Shown in pieces: positions 25,158 to 36,938 of a stretch of 64,000 nucleotides of DNA. The notes beneath the pieces were generated by a model, which had not been told where the DNA came from, searched no databases, and saw only the letters and a program-made list of their open reading frames with translations. Source of the stretch: Dryococelus australis. Taxonomy: Eukaryota; Arthropoda; Insecta; Phasmatodea; Phasmatidae. Within the stretch, counting starts at the first letter, position 1. Every line of letters begins with the position of its first letter. A program made the translations under genes and the position numbers. The DNA is taken from NCBI GenBank assembly GCA_029891345.1, contig CM056993.1:106135300-106199299 (forward strand), read 5' to 3'.

Positions 25158-25519
25158 AAAGACTGTTCACGCTAAACTGAGCAATTTTGAAAGTCCTGCA
25201 TATTATCTACTTGTATGCCCGCTGTATATTCTTCCGCCAAAATTATCATTGCAAGGGGTCTAATTACTTTGTTCGTGCGTCGGTCAAGCGATACTATGAA
25301 ATTATGACTAAAGTGAATATGTTACAGATACGCTTGTTTTTACACCTGCGTGCAGAAAATAAACAGCAAACAGCGTTAAAAGACTTACTTCCCCCTTCGC
25401 TGTTGCCAACTTTACTGGGCGAATCCACGTAAAGTGCCCGTTAATATGTATGCAGGTAAGGGCAGTGATATTTTCCAAAGATTGATTTCAAAAGTACTCA
25501 GTTAAGCGTGAACAACCTT
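25158..25519 (+). mobile_element. TA-MITE copy 3 (subfamily A, shortened)
   Basis: It starts AAGACTGTTCACGCTAAACT and ends with the inverted AAGGTTGTTCACGCTTAACT. It shares CTACTTGTATGCCCGCTGTA and GTTGCCAACTTTACTGGGC with copy 2, only about 45 bp away in the same orientation, but is some 50 bp shorter internally. Confidence 0.88.
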
Positions 25520-25668
25520 TACGTAATTTATAGCGGCCGGTTTAGCGATATAAAATGTAGACGCGAGTAAGGAACATGTTATTTAACGTAAGTATTTAAA
25601 ATTTCTTATTCCGCGACTTCATGGAAGCAAAATCACCTTCTCTTCGGGGCCGGGAGCCCTTTTAACTA

Positions 25669-25903
25669 TAGGCCATTCACGGTAAAGTGAGCACTTTTTA
25701 TAGTCCTCCCAAAATGCATTAACCCCTAATAAATATATTTTATTGCAGCCTCAGACGTTTATTTTGAGTGGAAATGTATATACACTGTGTTTCTTAGTCA
25801 TACTGCAACGTTTATATTAAGAAGTGGCGAAAATATAGAAATTATTTGAAAGGAGATTTTTCGCACGGCCTTAAAAAGTGCTCACTTTACCGTGAATAGC
25901 CTA
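25669..25903 (+). mobile_element. TA-MITE copy 4 (subfamily B)
   Basis: A full 235-bp copy with termini TAGGCCATTCACGGTAAAGT and, inverted, TAGGCTATTCACGGTAAAGT. The internal part differs from subfamily A: AGTCCTCCCAAAATGCATTA, AATATATTTTATTGCAGCC and GTGTTTCTTAGTCATACTGC. Confidence 0.9.
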
Positions 25904-26667
25904 AAAGGGCCCTGGCGCAGCTGCATGTGCAGAACTGGTCAATACTAGCGACTGTAATAGTTGTGCAGTATACTTATTGTTCTTCTGCTTCTAATTTTCT
26001 GTCGTATGTTGTACTATAAGGCGTATTGTACAGTGATGGTTAAATGGATGTGAAACCTACATGCCTTAACTTTGCTATTCTCGAAGAAATAATAAACAGA
26101 TAAGTAAATAAACGAATAATATTAGATCAAAAAGAGTGCGTTGGTGGGAGATGGGTCCTTCTTGCTTCCTGCAAGCGCACCTTTCATGAATGGCCTTTCT
26201 CAATGGACTTGATGCCCCTGCCGGCTGTGTGTTTCCTTCTGCTGTCTTTGTCACTCCTGCATCTTATCCCCTCCATGCGCGTAACTTGCACGTTGCGTCA
26301 TCGTTCCTGCAGTACGTGGCGCGTGTGAAGCAACAACGCAGAAAATTCACACAAGTGAAAATGATGGGAGAAAAACCAGACGCCTTCCTTGAGAAAAATA
26401 TCCTTGCAAATACGTATAATGTGGCCCGGAACATTACGAGTAAGCATAGCATTTTCCGAATTAGCCCTCACAAATTATGAACCATTATTTGAATATATTT
26501 TCTTTAATTCCATATAATTTATATTCGATAACTATTGTAATTCCACAAAATCTGTCTATACTCATTCAAAATTAAAAACACGTGATATTGGTTCCTGTCA
26601 AAGACACAGTGCTAAGGGTTTAAGCAGTTCGCAAAGTCAACCTATTTCTATTTCTAACTAAAGTCTA
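25904..26667. other. Non-coding spacer
   Basis: A 96-codon open frame (26190-26480, plus) shows no recognisable domain; I do not call it a gene. Confidence 0.45.
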
Positions 26668-27856
26668 TAGGCTGTTCACGGTAAAGTGAACACTTTTTAA
26701 GGCCCTCCCAACTAGGGTTATCAGACGTGCGGCAAAAGGAGGACATGTCTCCTTTTTAGGTATTTTTTTGCGTCCGGCCGGATTTTCCTTGATACTCAAA
26801 AATGTCCGGCTTTTTAACTGGATGAGATACTACATGAATTATTTTAATTCTCCATTTCTGCTTGTACACAACTGCATGCTGAATTTGTTATTTATGGAGC
26901 TGCTGCCACGCATGCACGACGATAACTTGCGAAAACTTTTATTCGTATCTGCTTAAGAATCCTATAATCTTGAGCAAAATAAATTCATCTGAAAAATATT
27001 GAAAATACATGTTTGTTTGCTAATTATGTAATAATTATTGGTGTTTGTGTAACAAAATTTAGAACCGTATGTGCAACATTCATTGATTATTCACATCAAA
27101 ATATGTTATCTTTGATGTAGATTTATATACTTGGTTCTCCACAGAGAAATATGTGTTCTTTAATGTAGTATGTTAATCTCATGAAAATATGTATTCTTTG
27201 ATAGTATGTATATGCTTGATTATTCACATGAAAATATTGCGTGTTCTTTAATATACTATATGTAAGTAACGTATACTTTTTTTGTGTAATTTCTCATTAG
27301 AATACTATATATACTGCAGTGTCTGTACTCTAACGTTTTGTTTCGTACAATAAATTTCAGCATTCAAGTTAATGTTACAAGCTCTTAACTTTCATAATAT
27401 TTTATTTTAACTAGCACTATAAACGTTTTTTGTTCAGTTTACTGAACTTTTGAAGGTCTTTTGCTTCAAATTCCCGCTACCTTATTATGCGGTTCTCAAT
27501 AATACTAAAACCTTATTGAATACCAAAATAACGTAATGTATTTTCCTCCAATGTAATTAATTTAAGGGTCAGAAAAATTTTCATTGTCCTCGTTTTCAGT
27601 GAAATGTCCTCCTTTTGCGAGGTGAATGTCCATATTTATCCTCAGTGTCTGGTAACCCTACAGTCCCAACAGGTATTAACCACTAACAAATATATCTTAT
27701 TGTAACTTCAGACATTAAATTTTGAAGGTGGTGAAATGTATATACTGTGTTTATTGATCACATTGCAATGTTTATATTAAAAAGCAGCAGGAAGGTGGAA
27801 ATTGGATGAAAGGAAAAATTTATAACGGCCTTAAATGTGCTCACTTTACCGTGAAA
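26668..27856 (+). mobile_element. TA-MITE copy 5 (subfamily B) with nested insertion
   Basis: Left part TAGGCTGTTCACGGTAAAGT...GGCCCTCCCAAC (26668-26712); the right part resumes at CCCAACAGGTATTAACCACT (27664 on) and runs to GTGCTCACTTTACCGTGAAA, with the last ~8 bases of the terminus lost. Removing the 951-bp insertion and one duplication leaves about 230 bp, the size of the intact subfamily B copies. Confidence 0.88.
26713..27663. mobile_element. TIR element nested in TA-MITE copy 5
   Basis: 951 bp. It starts TAGGGTTATCAGACG and ends, inverted, CTGTAGGGTTACCAGACAC; both ends are followed by AAAAGGAGGACAT (26731 on, and inverted near 27604-27618). It is flanked by TCCCAAC at 26706-26712 and 27664-27670; an 8-bp reading gives CTCCCAAC/GTCCCAAC, one mismatch. 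This fits a hAT-type element. The interior is AT-rich without a transposase frame. Confidence 0.8.
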
Positions 27857-29610
27857 ATATGATCATAATGTCCCTTTAAAAAATAATAAACTCCCTGTAA
27901 AGAATTTTTTGCGATAGCTACGGAGATAAGAGTATCAATCCTTCCAAACAACTGTAGCCTTGACAATGGAAAGGAGGCACGTGCCAAATTAGAGGTGAAA
28001 CAAAAAATAATAAAACCTTTTGTTGTATGAATAAATATGTCAATACCTCGACTGAAGAACCGTTTAAAGTAGGCCTACATCACGCGTGTATGTTATGTCT
28101 GAGATGGGATGACCTAACATCAGAATGAAGAATTCAATTATACGGCATTTCAGTAGCCGCAGCACTGCGCGATGGCGCCAACTGTAAGTAGCGGCGGGTA
28201 GCTGAACTACTCGATCAGCGTGTCTGGGAAAAAGGATGACGACACACAAGACGTCACAGACGGAAGTGTTAAGGTATTTTTCTTATGTCGCCTTTATTCG
28301 AGACATGTATGAGGCAAATATTATTGTATACCTCAGTCTGAAAACAATAGGGAAATTTGCTAAAGACCTAGGGCGCGAACTTGAAATTGCAGCACACGTC
28401 CGTTCATGTGTGCGTGTGTGACGAATAATAGATGGTAAAAGAGATTTATGGAAAGGATCTCCGACTGCACATTATGAAAATAATAATAAATAAATACGCT
28501 CTTGATAAAGTAAAACAACGACCCGTGATTACCAAGTAAAAAAGCACTGACACAAGTTAAAATAGAAAGAACATAAACTTGTGGATTGAAACCGTCGCGT
28601 CTGCAGAAAGAAATAATATGAATTACGCAAAAGGAAAGATATCCGTGGAAATTCTATTGAAAATCTGGCTAGACGCTACAGACTACTAACACCGTATATA
28701 TTCATAATGCAGAATATTTGTTTGGATGATAAAACATTAAAACATTTAAAAAGTTAGATATTTATTTCTAAAGTTTGAACTGCTATAGTTTCAGAGCACT
28801 TGAAACAATATCGGGGTCTAACACACCTATTCCTAGAAATTTATAAAATAGATTTTAGCCTGTGTGTGGCAATATCGTAAAGATTGCTGTGAACTTCTAA
28901 AGAGGGAAGGAGGGAATAAGATCATGCATTCACTCACATATTCATACACACACAACTAATATGTGCGTGTTATAGTATTCAAAGACTACACTTTACTGGG
29001 GCCCACAGTTATTAAAAAATGCTCAAATTCTATATCATTGAAGATTTCACAATATATTATTTTACAAATAAAAAGTCGCTAGTACAAAAAATTACTAAAA
29101 ATTGATCTAACTGTTGTAATTTATAACCTACAGACACAGAATTATAAAATAATATCGTTAAATTGCCTTAAATATACAATCACGTAAAAACATTAAAATA
29201 TGTAATTTATTTATGAATATTTATTTAAATGCGCCTTTAATTTCCAAAAATAGGCGTTAGTTAAAATTTTAAGGAACCACTAAGAATTACTTTCTATAGG
29301 CCTAAGACTTTTTTAAAAACAACTTGCCTAGTACAGCAATGATTAACAATCAAAATATCACAAGTTAGTTCTTCAGTATTGCTTGTGTAAAATTTGGAAA
29401 AATCTGCCTTGTAGGTAAATAATAATAAAAAAAAAATGAAACTGTTTTAAATTTTTGTTAAACAAGAAAATTTAAGTTTCTTTTTTTTTCTATCGGGTAT
29501 GTTTATTGTTATGACTAACATTGTAAGATATTACAAGAGTCTAATCGACATGGTTAACCAAAAGATATCAAACACAACTTTCACGATAAAAATGTCTGTG
29601 ATTGCTTGTA
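27857..29610. other. Non-coding spacer
   Basis: No gene. CACTGCGCGATGGCGCCAAC near 28163 with GCGGCGGGTAGCTGAA shortly after is matched in part near 52410-52455 (CGCTGCACGATGGCGCCAC, GCGGCAGGTATCTGAA), so a diverged dispersed repeat is present. One TAGGCCTA at 28070-28077 and one at 29297-29304. Confidence 0.5.
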
Positions 29611-30028
29611 TAGGTGGTTCACGGTAAACTGAGCACTTTTGAAAGTCCTGCTTAAGATCTACTTGTATGCACGTTGTGTATTCTTCCGCCTTATGTAAAA
29701 TCAACATTGCCATGCACCTCACACTTTGTTCATGCGTCGGTCAGGTGAAAATGTGGAATTATTAGAAAAGTAAATATGTTACAAATCTGGTCATTCTTAC
29801 ACTTATATGCATTAAAAAAGAAAACAGAAATAGAAAGAAATATTTTAAGTTATCACAAATGGTTACATAACATTTTTTATTAGACGTTAAGATATGGAAC
29901 TATTTTTACTCAATCGTTACCAACTTGACTGGGTGCATGTCACTCGGTGCACTCGTAATGCAGGCAGAGGCAGTGACTTTTTGCTAAGGTTGATTTCAAA
30001 AGTGCTCACTTTATCGTGAACAGTCTTT
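29611..30028 (+). mobile_element. TA-MITE copy 6 (subfamily A)
   Basis: Starts TAGGTGGTTCACGGTAAACT and ends, inverted, AAGACTGTTCACGATAAAGT. The body has GTCCTGCTTAAGATCTACTT, TTCATGCGTCGGTCAGGTG and GATATGGAACTATTTTTAC. About 418 bp. Confidence 0.9.
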
Positions 30029-30662
30029 AGCCTTTAGTGTGAACGCGCAACACGACGCAAGTATGAACACTGCTTTCTGCAGGATTCCAACAGCAAACTG
30101 ATACATTTACCGCAGTGCTGACAAACAAATGACATTTATAACTCACAGCTTTAGTTCAAATTTATTACCAGGAGTACTTAAAGGAAACTTTAGCGATATA
30201 ATGGTTTGTAGGAGTTATAAACAGAGACATGACAGATTCGTAAGTTCGGTGATCCGTCGACTGGACTCAACTAGTTTTTATACCTAACTGTTACAGCCCC
30301 CTACTGTTTCTCCAGTGAGTATTCAGTTCTACGTATAGCTAGGCTACGCCATCTACTGTCCTGGTTTTGTTGCAAGCATGTCAAAGTCCTCCAAGGTGTG
30401 TGTAGTAAACCGCGATATAATTGCAAAACTTAACGCAAACCTACTAGGGTTTCAAAGTTAGCTTACCTTCAAATGAGCTCGAAAATGTTTCCGCTTATTA
30501 ACTATTTGTAATTAGCAATGTACTGTGTTGTCTCCAGTTACGTGATTTTTTACCTTTACGTGCAGTAAAGAATATATTTATGTAACATATCAATCGACAG
30601 TGCCAAAGATGAATCTATGTATGGGACGATAGTGCAAGCCAAACTATGTCAAAAATCGATTG
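30029..30662. other. Non-coding spacer
   Basis: Nothing recognised. Confidence 0.5.
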
Positions 30663-30905
30663 TAGGCTATTGACGGTTAAATGATCACATTTTAAGGTCC
30701 TCCCATCAGGCAGAATAACCAAAAAATATTTTGTTGTGGCATCAGTTGTAAACATTTGAGAGCTATAAAATGTATGCCTGTACACTGTGTTTATTATTCA
30801 CATGTCATTTTTACTGTATATTAACATTGACGATAGGATACAAATATGCAGAAAGGAACTTCCAGTACAGCCTTAAAAAGTGCGTACTCTATCGTGAACA
30901 GCCTG
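30663..30905 (+). mobile_element. TA-MITE copy 7 (subfamily B)
   Basis: Starts TAGGCTATTGACGGTTAAAT and ends with CGTGAACAGCCTG. Internal AAGGTCCTCCCATCAGG and CTGTGTTTATTATTCACATG match other subfamily B copies. About 243 bp. Confidence 0.85.
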
Positions 30906-31941
30906 TACCATTGCGTGAAAGCTATGTCAAAGCCATAGTATTGTCGCCAGGAGGTTAGGCAACCTGTTTAGGGCAGCAGTCAGGTGCTCTGCCGACACGC
31001 ACCTAACTCGGGCGAAAGTACTCTCCATTTCCATCCCACTAGAAGGAGCATCGTCTCCGTCCAGACGAGAAAGAATGTGGACAGCATACTTATTTCAAAA
31101 TACAGTGTCCACGGGAATGGGACAGCTATTACTAGTAGGACAGAGCGGGGAGTTCACTATGGATATGCTGACACTCGGGATAAAGTGGAGTATATTTTCA
31201 TGCACTAAAGCTACGGAACCTAACTTGTCCCATAATTAGCATTGCACATTGGACAAACCATAGTTGCTTAACGTAAGAATACATATATATATTTTTTGCT
31301 TGATCAGATTGATACAGCGTAAAAAAGACGCAAGTGCTAGTCTGGCTCTTCCAATCACAACAAATACGCAGCAGATTGAAATCTAGTATTATATTTCACC
31401 CATGAACAGAATTTTTCCCCATTTCGCTTTATTAGAATCGCGTACGACAGGCATTCAGCCAGACACGTGTATGTATTAAGACATAAACGAAAATGCGTTT
31501 GGCAATAAAGCAAACATTCGCCAAAACCTAAATGAGATGTGAAATTCTGGTCGCTCTGTAACTATTTTTGGAAAGAAATGTTTGCACTAATACAAACGAA
31601 ACAGTCGACCAAATTTCAGTGCTGCTGATTCTGTTCAAGGTTAGTTGTCGCATTCCAATTTGGAATGCTGTTTCAAGTCTAGAAACCACAAATGCATTGC
31701 ATGCAGCGAGCAGCAGTTTGCATAAGGTAAGTCTCTTGATCTTGACGACAGTGTTGATCACATCATCGGTTCACATCCAATCTTGGGCGCTGTGTGGAGA
31801 CATCACAACGTTCCTGGAGTTAGTTCTCCATAGTTGGTAGTTTAGCGGGAACCGCAGATTTCCTGACTGCTGCAGCGGCTAGTGCGATCACGAGCGCCTT
31901 CAAATGCAGTTACCCCGTGGTCTTGACGCCACATGTTGGTA
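30906..31941. other. Non-coding spacer
   Basis: No gene recognised. Confidence 0.5.
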
Positions 31942-32124
31942 TAGGCTGTTCACGGTAAAGTGAGCACTTTTGAGGCCCCAGTTACTTTTTTCTTTTAGCC
32001 GCAGTGTTTATATTCCATCGCATACGAAATTTAACATATAAGGCTAAAATAAAAAAACATTTTTTTGACTATTATCCCAAATAAGAGGGCTTTCAAAAGT
32101 GCTCAATTTACCGTGAATAGCCTA
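31942..32124 (+). mobile_element. TA-MITE copy 8 (subfamily C)
   Basis: A compact 183-bp copy: TAGGCTGTTCACGGTAAAGT at the left and, inverted, TAGGCTATTCACGGTAAATT at the right, with a TA duplication on both sides (31940-31941, 32125-32126). The interior (GAGGCCCCAGTTACTTTTTT, TAAGGCTAAAATAAAAAAAC) is shared with copy 11 only. Confidence 0.92.
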
Positions 32125-33562
32125 TATCTCAGGTAGTTAACCCCAGAGGTGGTGATACGAGAGTCTGTGCCCACGAGGTATATAGTAAACATAGAGTGGA
32201 GAAGCGTTTCCAGACTGAGGCCACTTGAACCTCTGTCCGCCATTTTCATTTCAGTCAAAACAGAGTTCCGTGGTAGGGCGTGGCACTAAGGAATATCACA
32301 CATACATGCCCAAAATAATCGACAAATAAAATACAATTTGACATTTTCATGCACTTACTGGCTGGAAATAAAGTGTAATTCGCGAATTTTGCTTTGAAAG
32401 GTTAAAGATGGCATAAAACAAACCGCTGGGAAGTTGTGTAGTGTTGTGTTGTGAATGTTATTTTTGTGAAGAATTGTGTTAATATCGAACCAGCCTGCAT
32501 GTTTGATATTGCAGTGTATAAGCCTATGCATGGGAGCATGTAAGGGATTTATGTATCCATTTGAGTGCTCGGATATATTAAAGGTGCAATGGGCTGTGGT
32601 GTTTCGGCTCGAAACTGCAATGCAAATAATTTGTACACCACAGCAGTCTGGCATCAAACCACAAAGTTGGGGGATTGACCTCGTAATCAAGATCATTATT
32701 TTCGCGTATTGAGACAGACGTGGAAATTATATTTTGTGGGTGCTCACGGAAAGCAGGTTTCGGAAAACGTAAACATATCGTCGAGGAAATGTAAAGCAAA
32801 GGAGCCTTTTTTGAAGAAAAAAAAATCCGGAAAATTGTATAAATCCACTCTATTATTAATACAGAACACAGATTTTATGAGGCGCATCGATATTTCACCT
32901 GATAGGGAAGGCTAAGAACTGTAGGAAAATTGAGGTGTAAAAGTTTATAACGAAAATGTACATATTTTGTATTTTTTTACTCCATAATTTCCGTGATCTT
33001 CATTGTTCTCCCCACTATCAATTTAGGTGTTTGTATTGGTTTGGTTGTCTTTTTGGCAATTCATACAATTCCATGTGTTAATATTAATATGAAGTACATA
33101 TTTTCCACTCGTTTTAACCCCACAATTTCCCTGATAAAAAAAATTGTCATAGGCCTATTTCAAAAACCATTCCGTGCGAATATTCACAGTTTTAGACCTC
33201 TAGCATTATTTAAGTAAGCTTTATGACGTTTTAAAAATGCCTTAATTGACGATAGTTCTTACGGTTAATTTTAATTAACATATTTGTTTTCCACGACATA
33301 GCACGTTACACGTAATGCACATCAATATGTTGCTGCGACTGTGTTTAACTCTGTTACAACTGCAAGGTAAAGAACTGTAGTATTTATTATTTTATTATTG
33401 ATATTTGTTGGGTTATTTCTTTAAAAGGACGGCCTCAGTTCGAATAAATGTTAGAACTAAGGAACAACCAGTCAAACGAAGAAGGTACATTAAATGCAAA
33501 CACTCAACTCGTGTTTCTTATTTGTTGTCATACAAACTTCAAAGATAGCGGTGAACATTGTA
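32125..33562. other. Spacer with weak coding-like frames
   Basis: A plus-strand frame at 32709-32915 is Lys-rich (CKAKEPFLKKKKSGKLYKS) and an overlapping frame from about 32590 begins MGCGVSARNCNANN, which made me consider a THAP-type finger; the spacing of later Cys/His does not fit. No confident gene. One TAGGCCTA at 33150-33157. Confidence 0.4.
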
Positions 33563-34232
33563 GAGACAGCGGCGGGCTCCTGGGGCACCTGTAGAGTGAC
33601 ATATGGATGGAGCGGATAATAGATTGATCGATTATTCGATTAACCGAAATGTGCATGCATATCGATTAATTGAATAGTCGATTAGTTGCTAATAGACTGG
33701 TCGACTAGGAGCTAATTAATTAATTTGATTAAATAATTTGATAAATAATATTTGTAATTAATTAAATTGTGTTTTAATATCATTTTTTAATTTTATGGAA
33801 TTCTTTGATACAAAGAATGTTTATTAACTTATTCATGTCATAAGGGTGATATTGGTGGAGCAGCATCGATGTGTTCTGTGTGACGTACTGGAGTCGACTA
33901 ACCAGAATGATGGGTTGTAATTGTTTATATATGTGTTTATGTTGGTGTAAGAGTGGTATAAGTAATATTTTTATTTTTTGTTTCTGGATGGAGCTAGAAC
34001 ACATGGCGGGTTCCTGGGACACTAGACGAGTAAGGTGTGGATGGAGCGAGAACACGCGACAGGTTCCTGGGACACTTGGTAAGTGAGGTGTGGATGGAGC
34101 GAGAACACGCTGCATGTTCCTGGGATACCTAGGGGAGTGAGGTGTGAATGGAGCTGGAGCTCGCGTGTAACTTCTGGTGCACTTAGTGAGTGAGGAGCGG
34201 ATAATCGATTGTTCGATTAATCGATTATGAGC
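33563..34232. repeat. Minisatellite, ~53-bp units, flanked by ATCGATT-rich blocks
   Basis: Four head-to-tail units begin at 33985, 34038, 34091 and 34145 with TGGATGGAGCGAGAACACG and contain GGTTCCTGGGACACT. A further half-unit lies at 33563-33610. Blocks GGAGCGGATAATAGATTGAT (33608) and GGAGCGGATAATCGATTGTT (34196) flank the array, so the 53-bp units appear amplified inside a larger repeat. The 154-codon minus-strand frame across it is a by-product of the repeat. Confidence 0.85.
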
Positions 34233-36938
34233 GAGGGCACTCATGTCACTTCTGGACCACTACGATCTACGTTAAATTAGACAACTGAAATAAGTACAGA
34301 TCATTAAAAAATTACTTTAATCATGGGAGTACCACACGCAACATAAAATTAAATTAATATAGACAAGAGATATCAAAAATTACTTGTGATAATCACTAGA
34401 CAAATTCGTTAAAATGACTTACTCCGAGTACGTCGCACAAAATTTATATTAATATTGTACCGAAATTCCTTACTAATATTTCAAACACCTGAATAAATGA
34501 CACAAAACAAAGTTAATTACACCAAACGAATTTCACTCATTCAAAATATGCAAAATTGTTAGCAATTAGATTGAACATACTAAATCCTACAACAAATTAT
34601 TTAAATATGAACACATGAAAATATATTTTACTCTCATCCAGGAATGAAATAACTGTAGCACGCTAAATTACTCACTTATCGCCCACGAATGCAGAAGTAA
34701 TAAATTGACAAATAAATAAAAACACACGATTTACAATCAAAATTAAAACTACAAGCCCAAGCAAGCTAAAATTCTCCCCATTATTTAATGACCTCCCACA
34801 CTGATCCACGCAGCCCAAATCTCCAGGTGTCATAAAAATTTCCCCCTGACAAAAATCCCCTCCAACTTTGACATACACATACACAAAGTCACACATACTT
34901 CACCAAAACATCTGTTTTTAAAAACCTGTAAGTATAATCATTTCACAAACGCGTCTTTCATTAGCTCATACGACCATCACAATCGTTCGCCTATTGCGAA
35001 AGCCTACTGCGAAAACCCAATACACATACTATACTTTGTTATATCACACGTTAATACACAGTACTGCTGCTCTTACAAAAGTGTTCGCCGGTTGATCGTC
35101 TCTGTCGCGCCGACGCTCGCCTAACTTGAAAGCATATTGCACACATTTCCCGTAAATTAATAATAATGTTTGAATTAAATAAAAACATAATAATTATCCG
35201 ATCATGCCAGACTTTTATAAACAAAATGAGAAGTGTATTAGGTAGGAAACGTTCAATGCCTTGTGTTACCCAAGCAGCTCGCATGCTCGGATAGAACTAA
35301 TCTCTCCCAAAACCAAGCAGAATTTGAGACTCACCCTTTACACCATGCAAGTTACCAACCAACGCAGTCTCCCGACAATGTCAAAGGAGCCACTCCAATA
35401 TTTCACGCCTCAAGACAGCTGGAGGGAGACGGTAGTGCGAGTTGGCTCCTCGACGAGTAACTTGCAAATGCAACAGCCCAAGTTAAATGTAAAGGGAATT
35501 TATTATCCAGAACATTCAATGTTAATAACACAATTCAGACCAAAATCATTTTCTGAAATTGAAAAATGCATCTCAACATTCTGTTACATATTTTATGAAG
35601 TGTAACCTACAAGTTGTTATTTAAAGAACTATATACTTAACTGACATTCTTATAACATTGCATTAAAAATATTGTTAAAATACAGTTTCAAAGAAATTAT
35701 AATAAAGTGTTCATAATCCAAAAAATCTGTATTCCTTACTAAAAACTATACGGAATCACATACGTTTCAAACAAAATTTCACAATTCAAACTCGTATTTG
35801 TAAAACCTGCTTTCTAAAAAAATTACTGCGAGAAGTATAATAACGAATATTACTTCCGCACAGGACAAATACATCAAAATGGAATTCATTTTATAAAACA
35901 CAGACATGTTTACATATATATGTAGATGACTTTATTATATAGTAAATATTTTAAGTACTGTAAAAGTACATTTCCAACAGCCAGAGTGTTAAGTGTTGCG
36001 GTTTATCCCCTTACCGGATAATCAACATATTTTTCATGAGGATTTCTCAAGTTTCTCCCATTTCATGTTATAACATTGACATTAGTTTACACCATAAAAA
36101 CTGTTTCAGAGACTTCTTTCAAAGTTTTGTTTACAAGCAGTTACAATTTAAAAATATTTGTGTTTAATTAGGTGTAAAGAGTATGTCTCAGCTTTTCTTT
36201 GTAATATATACAGACTTTGTGTATACCATCCATTTCAGCATATATTTGAAGAAGAATATATCTTCACAGCAGTCCTCAGCCATAGTATTTTTTCTTTTGT
36301 ATGTTAAAGTAAAAACAATCACAAGTTTGTATTTCCTTAGAAACTTGTTAAAATTAATATTTTTTTTTTGTTACCAGCAATTCACTCTTTCAACTTGCTC
36401 TGTGGGGCAAAAGTAAATTTACCTGAAGTTGTCCCAAACCACTTTCCCCTTACCTTGTTCCACCATTGTGTATGTTTTTCAAGTTCAGATAACCTTTCAA
36501 ACTCCCCCTTCATTCCTTTCAGAGTTCATTCACAAGAATTTCTCAAGATCCGCCCTCATTCTATTACTTTTCAGAGTTCATTGATTTATTTCTCAACCAA
36601 CCAATTCCATTTTCAAACTTGTTGGTGTTCATGTCGTGTAATAATACATCATCTCGCCCAAAAAATTACTCAAACTGGAAAAAATATTTTTTAAATGTGA
36701 CAAAAGGAAATCAAACTACTAATTAACAAGTCAGACTATTCCCTTTTACCATTAAAATTTAATTAAATAATTTTTTTTAAATCCCTAAATCTAAATGAAC
36801 AACTTTTCACAAAAAAATAATTACAACTTCACAAACTGTTAAAACAAAAGACTTTAAATAACAATAAACCAATCTGATATTTACTAAAATCACTTCTCAC
36901 AACTCCTCACAACCTTTCACAAATATTCAAAGTCTTCT
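34233..36938. other. AT-rich non-coding stretch
   Basis: A 114-codon frame at 35261-35605 (plus) is the least AT-biased here but shows no domain. Otherwise nothing. Confidence 0.45.

Noticed and set aside
32590-32915. Possible THAP-type zinc finger (CGVSARNC...)
   Set aside because: The frame has a stop soon after the Cys pair, and the later C-x2-H and AVPTIF-like residues are absent.
33780-34244. 154-codon minus-strand frame, longest single frame near there
   Set aside because: It runs across the 53-bp minisatellite and then into low-complexity AT DNA; the apparent protein repeats are translations of the DNA repeat.
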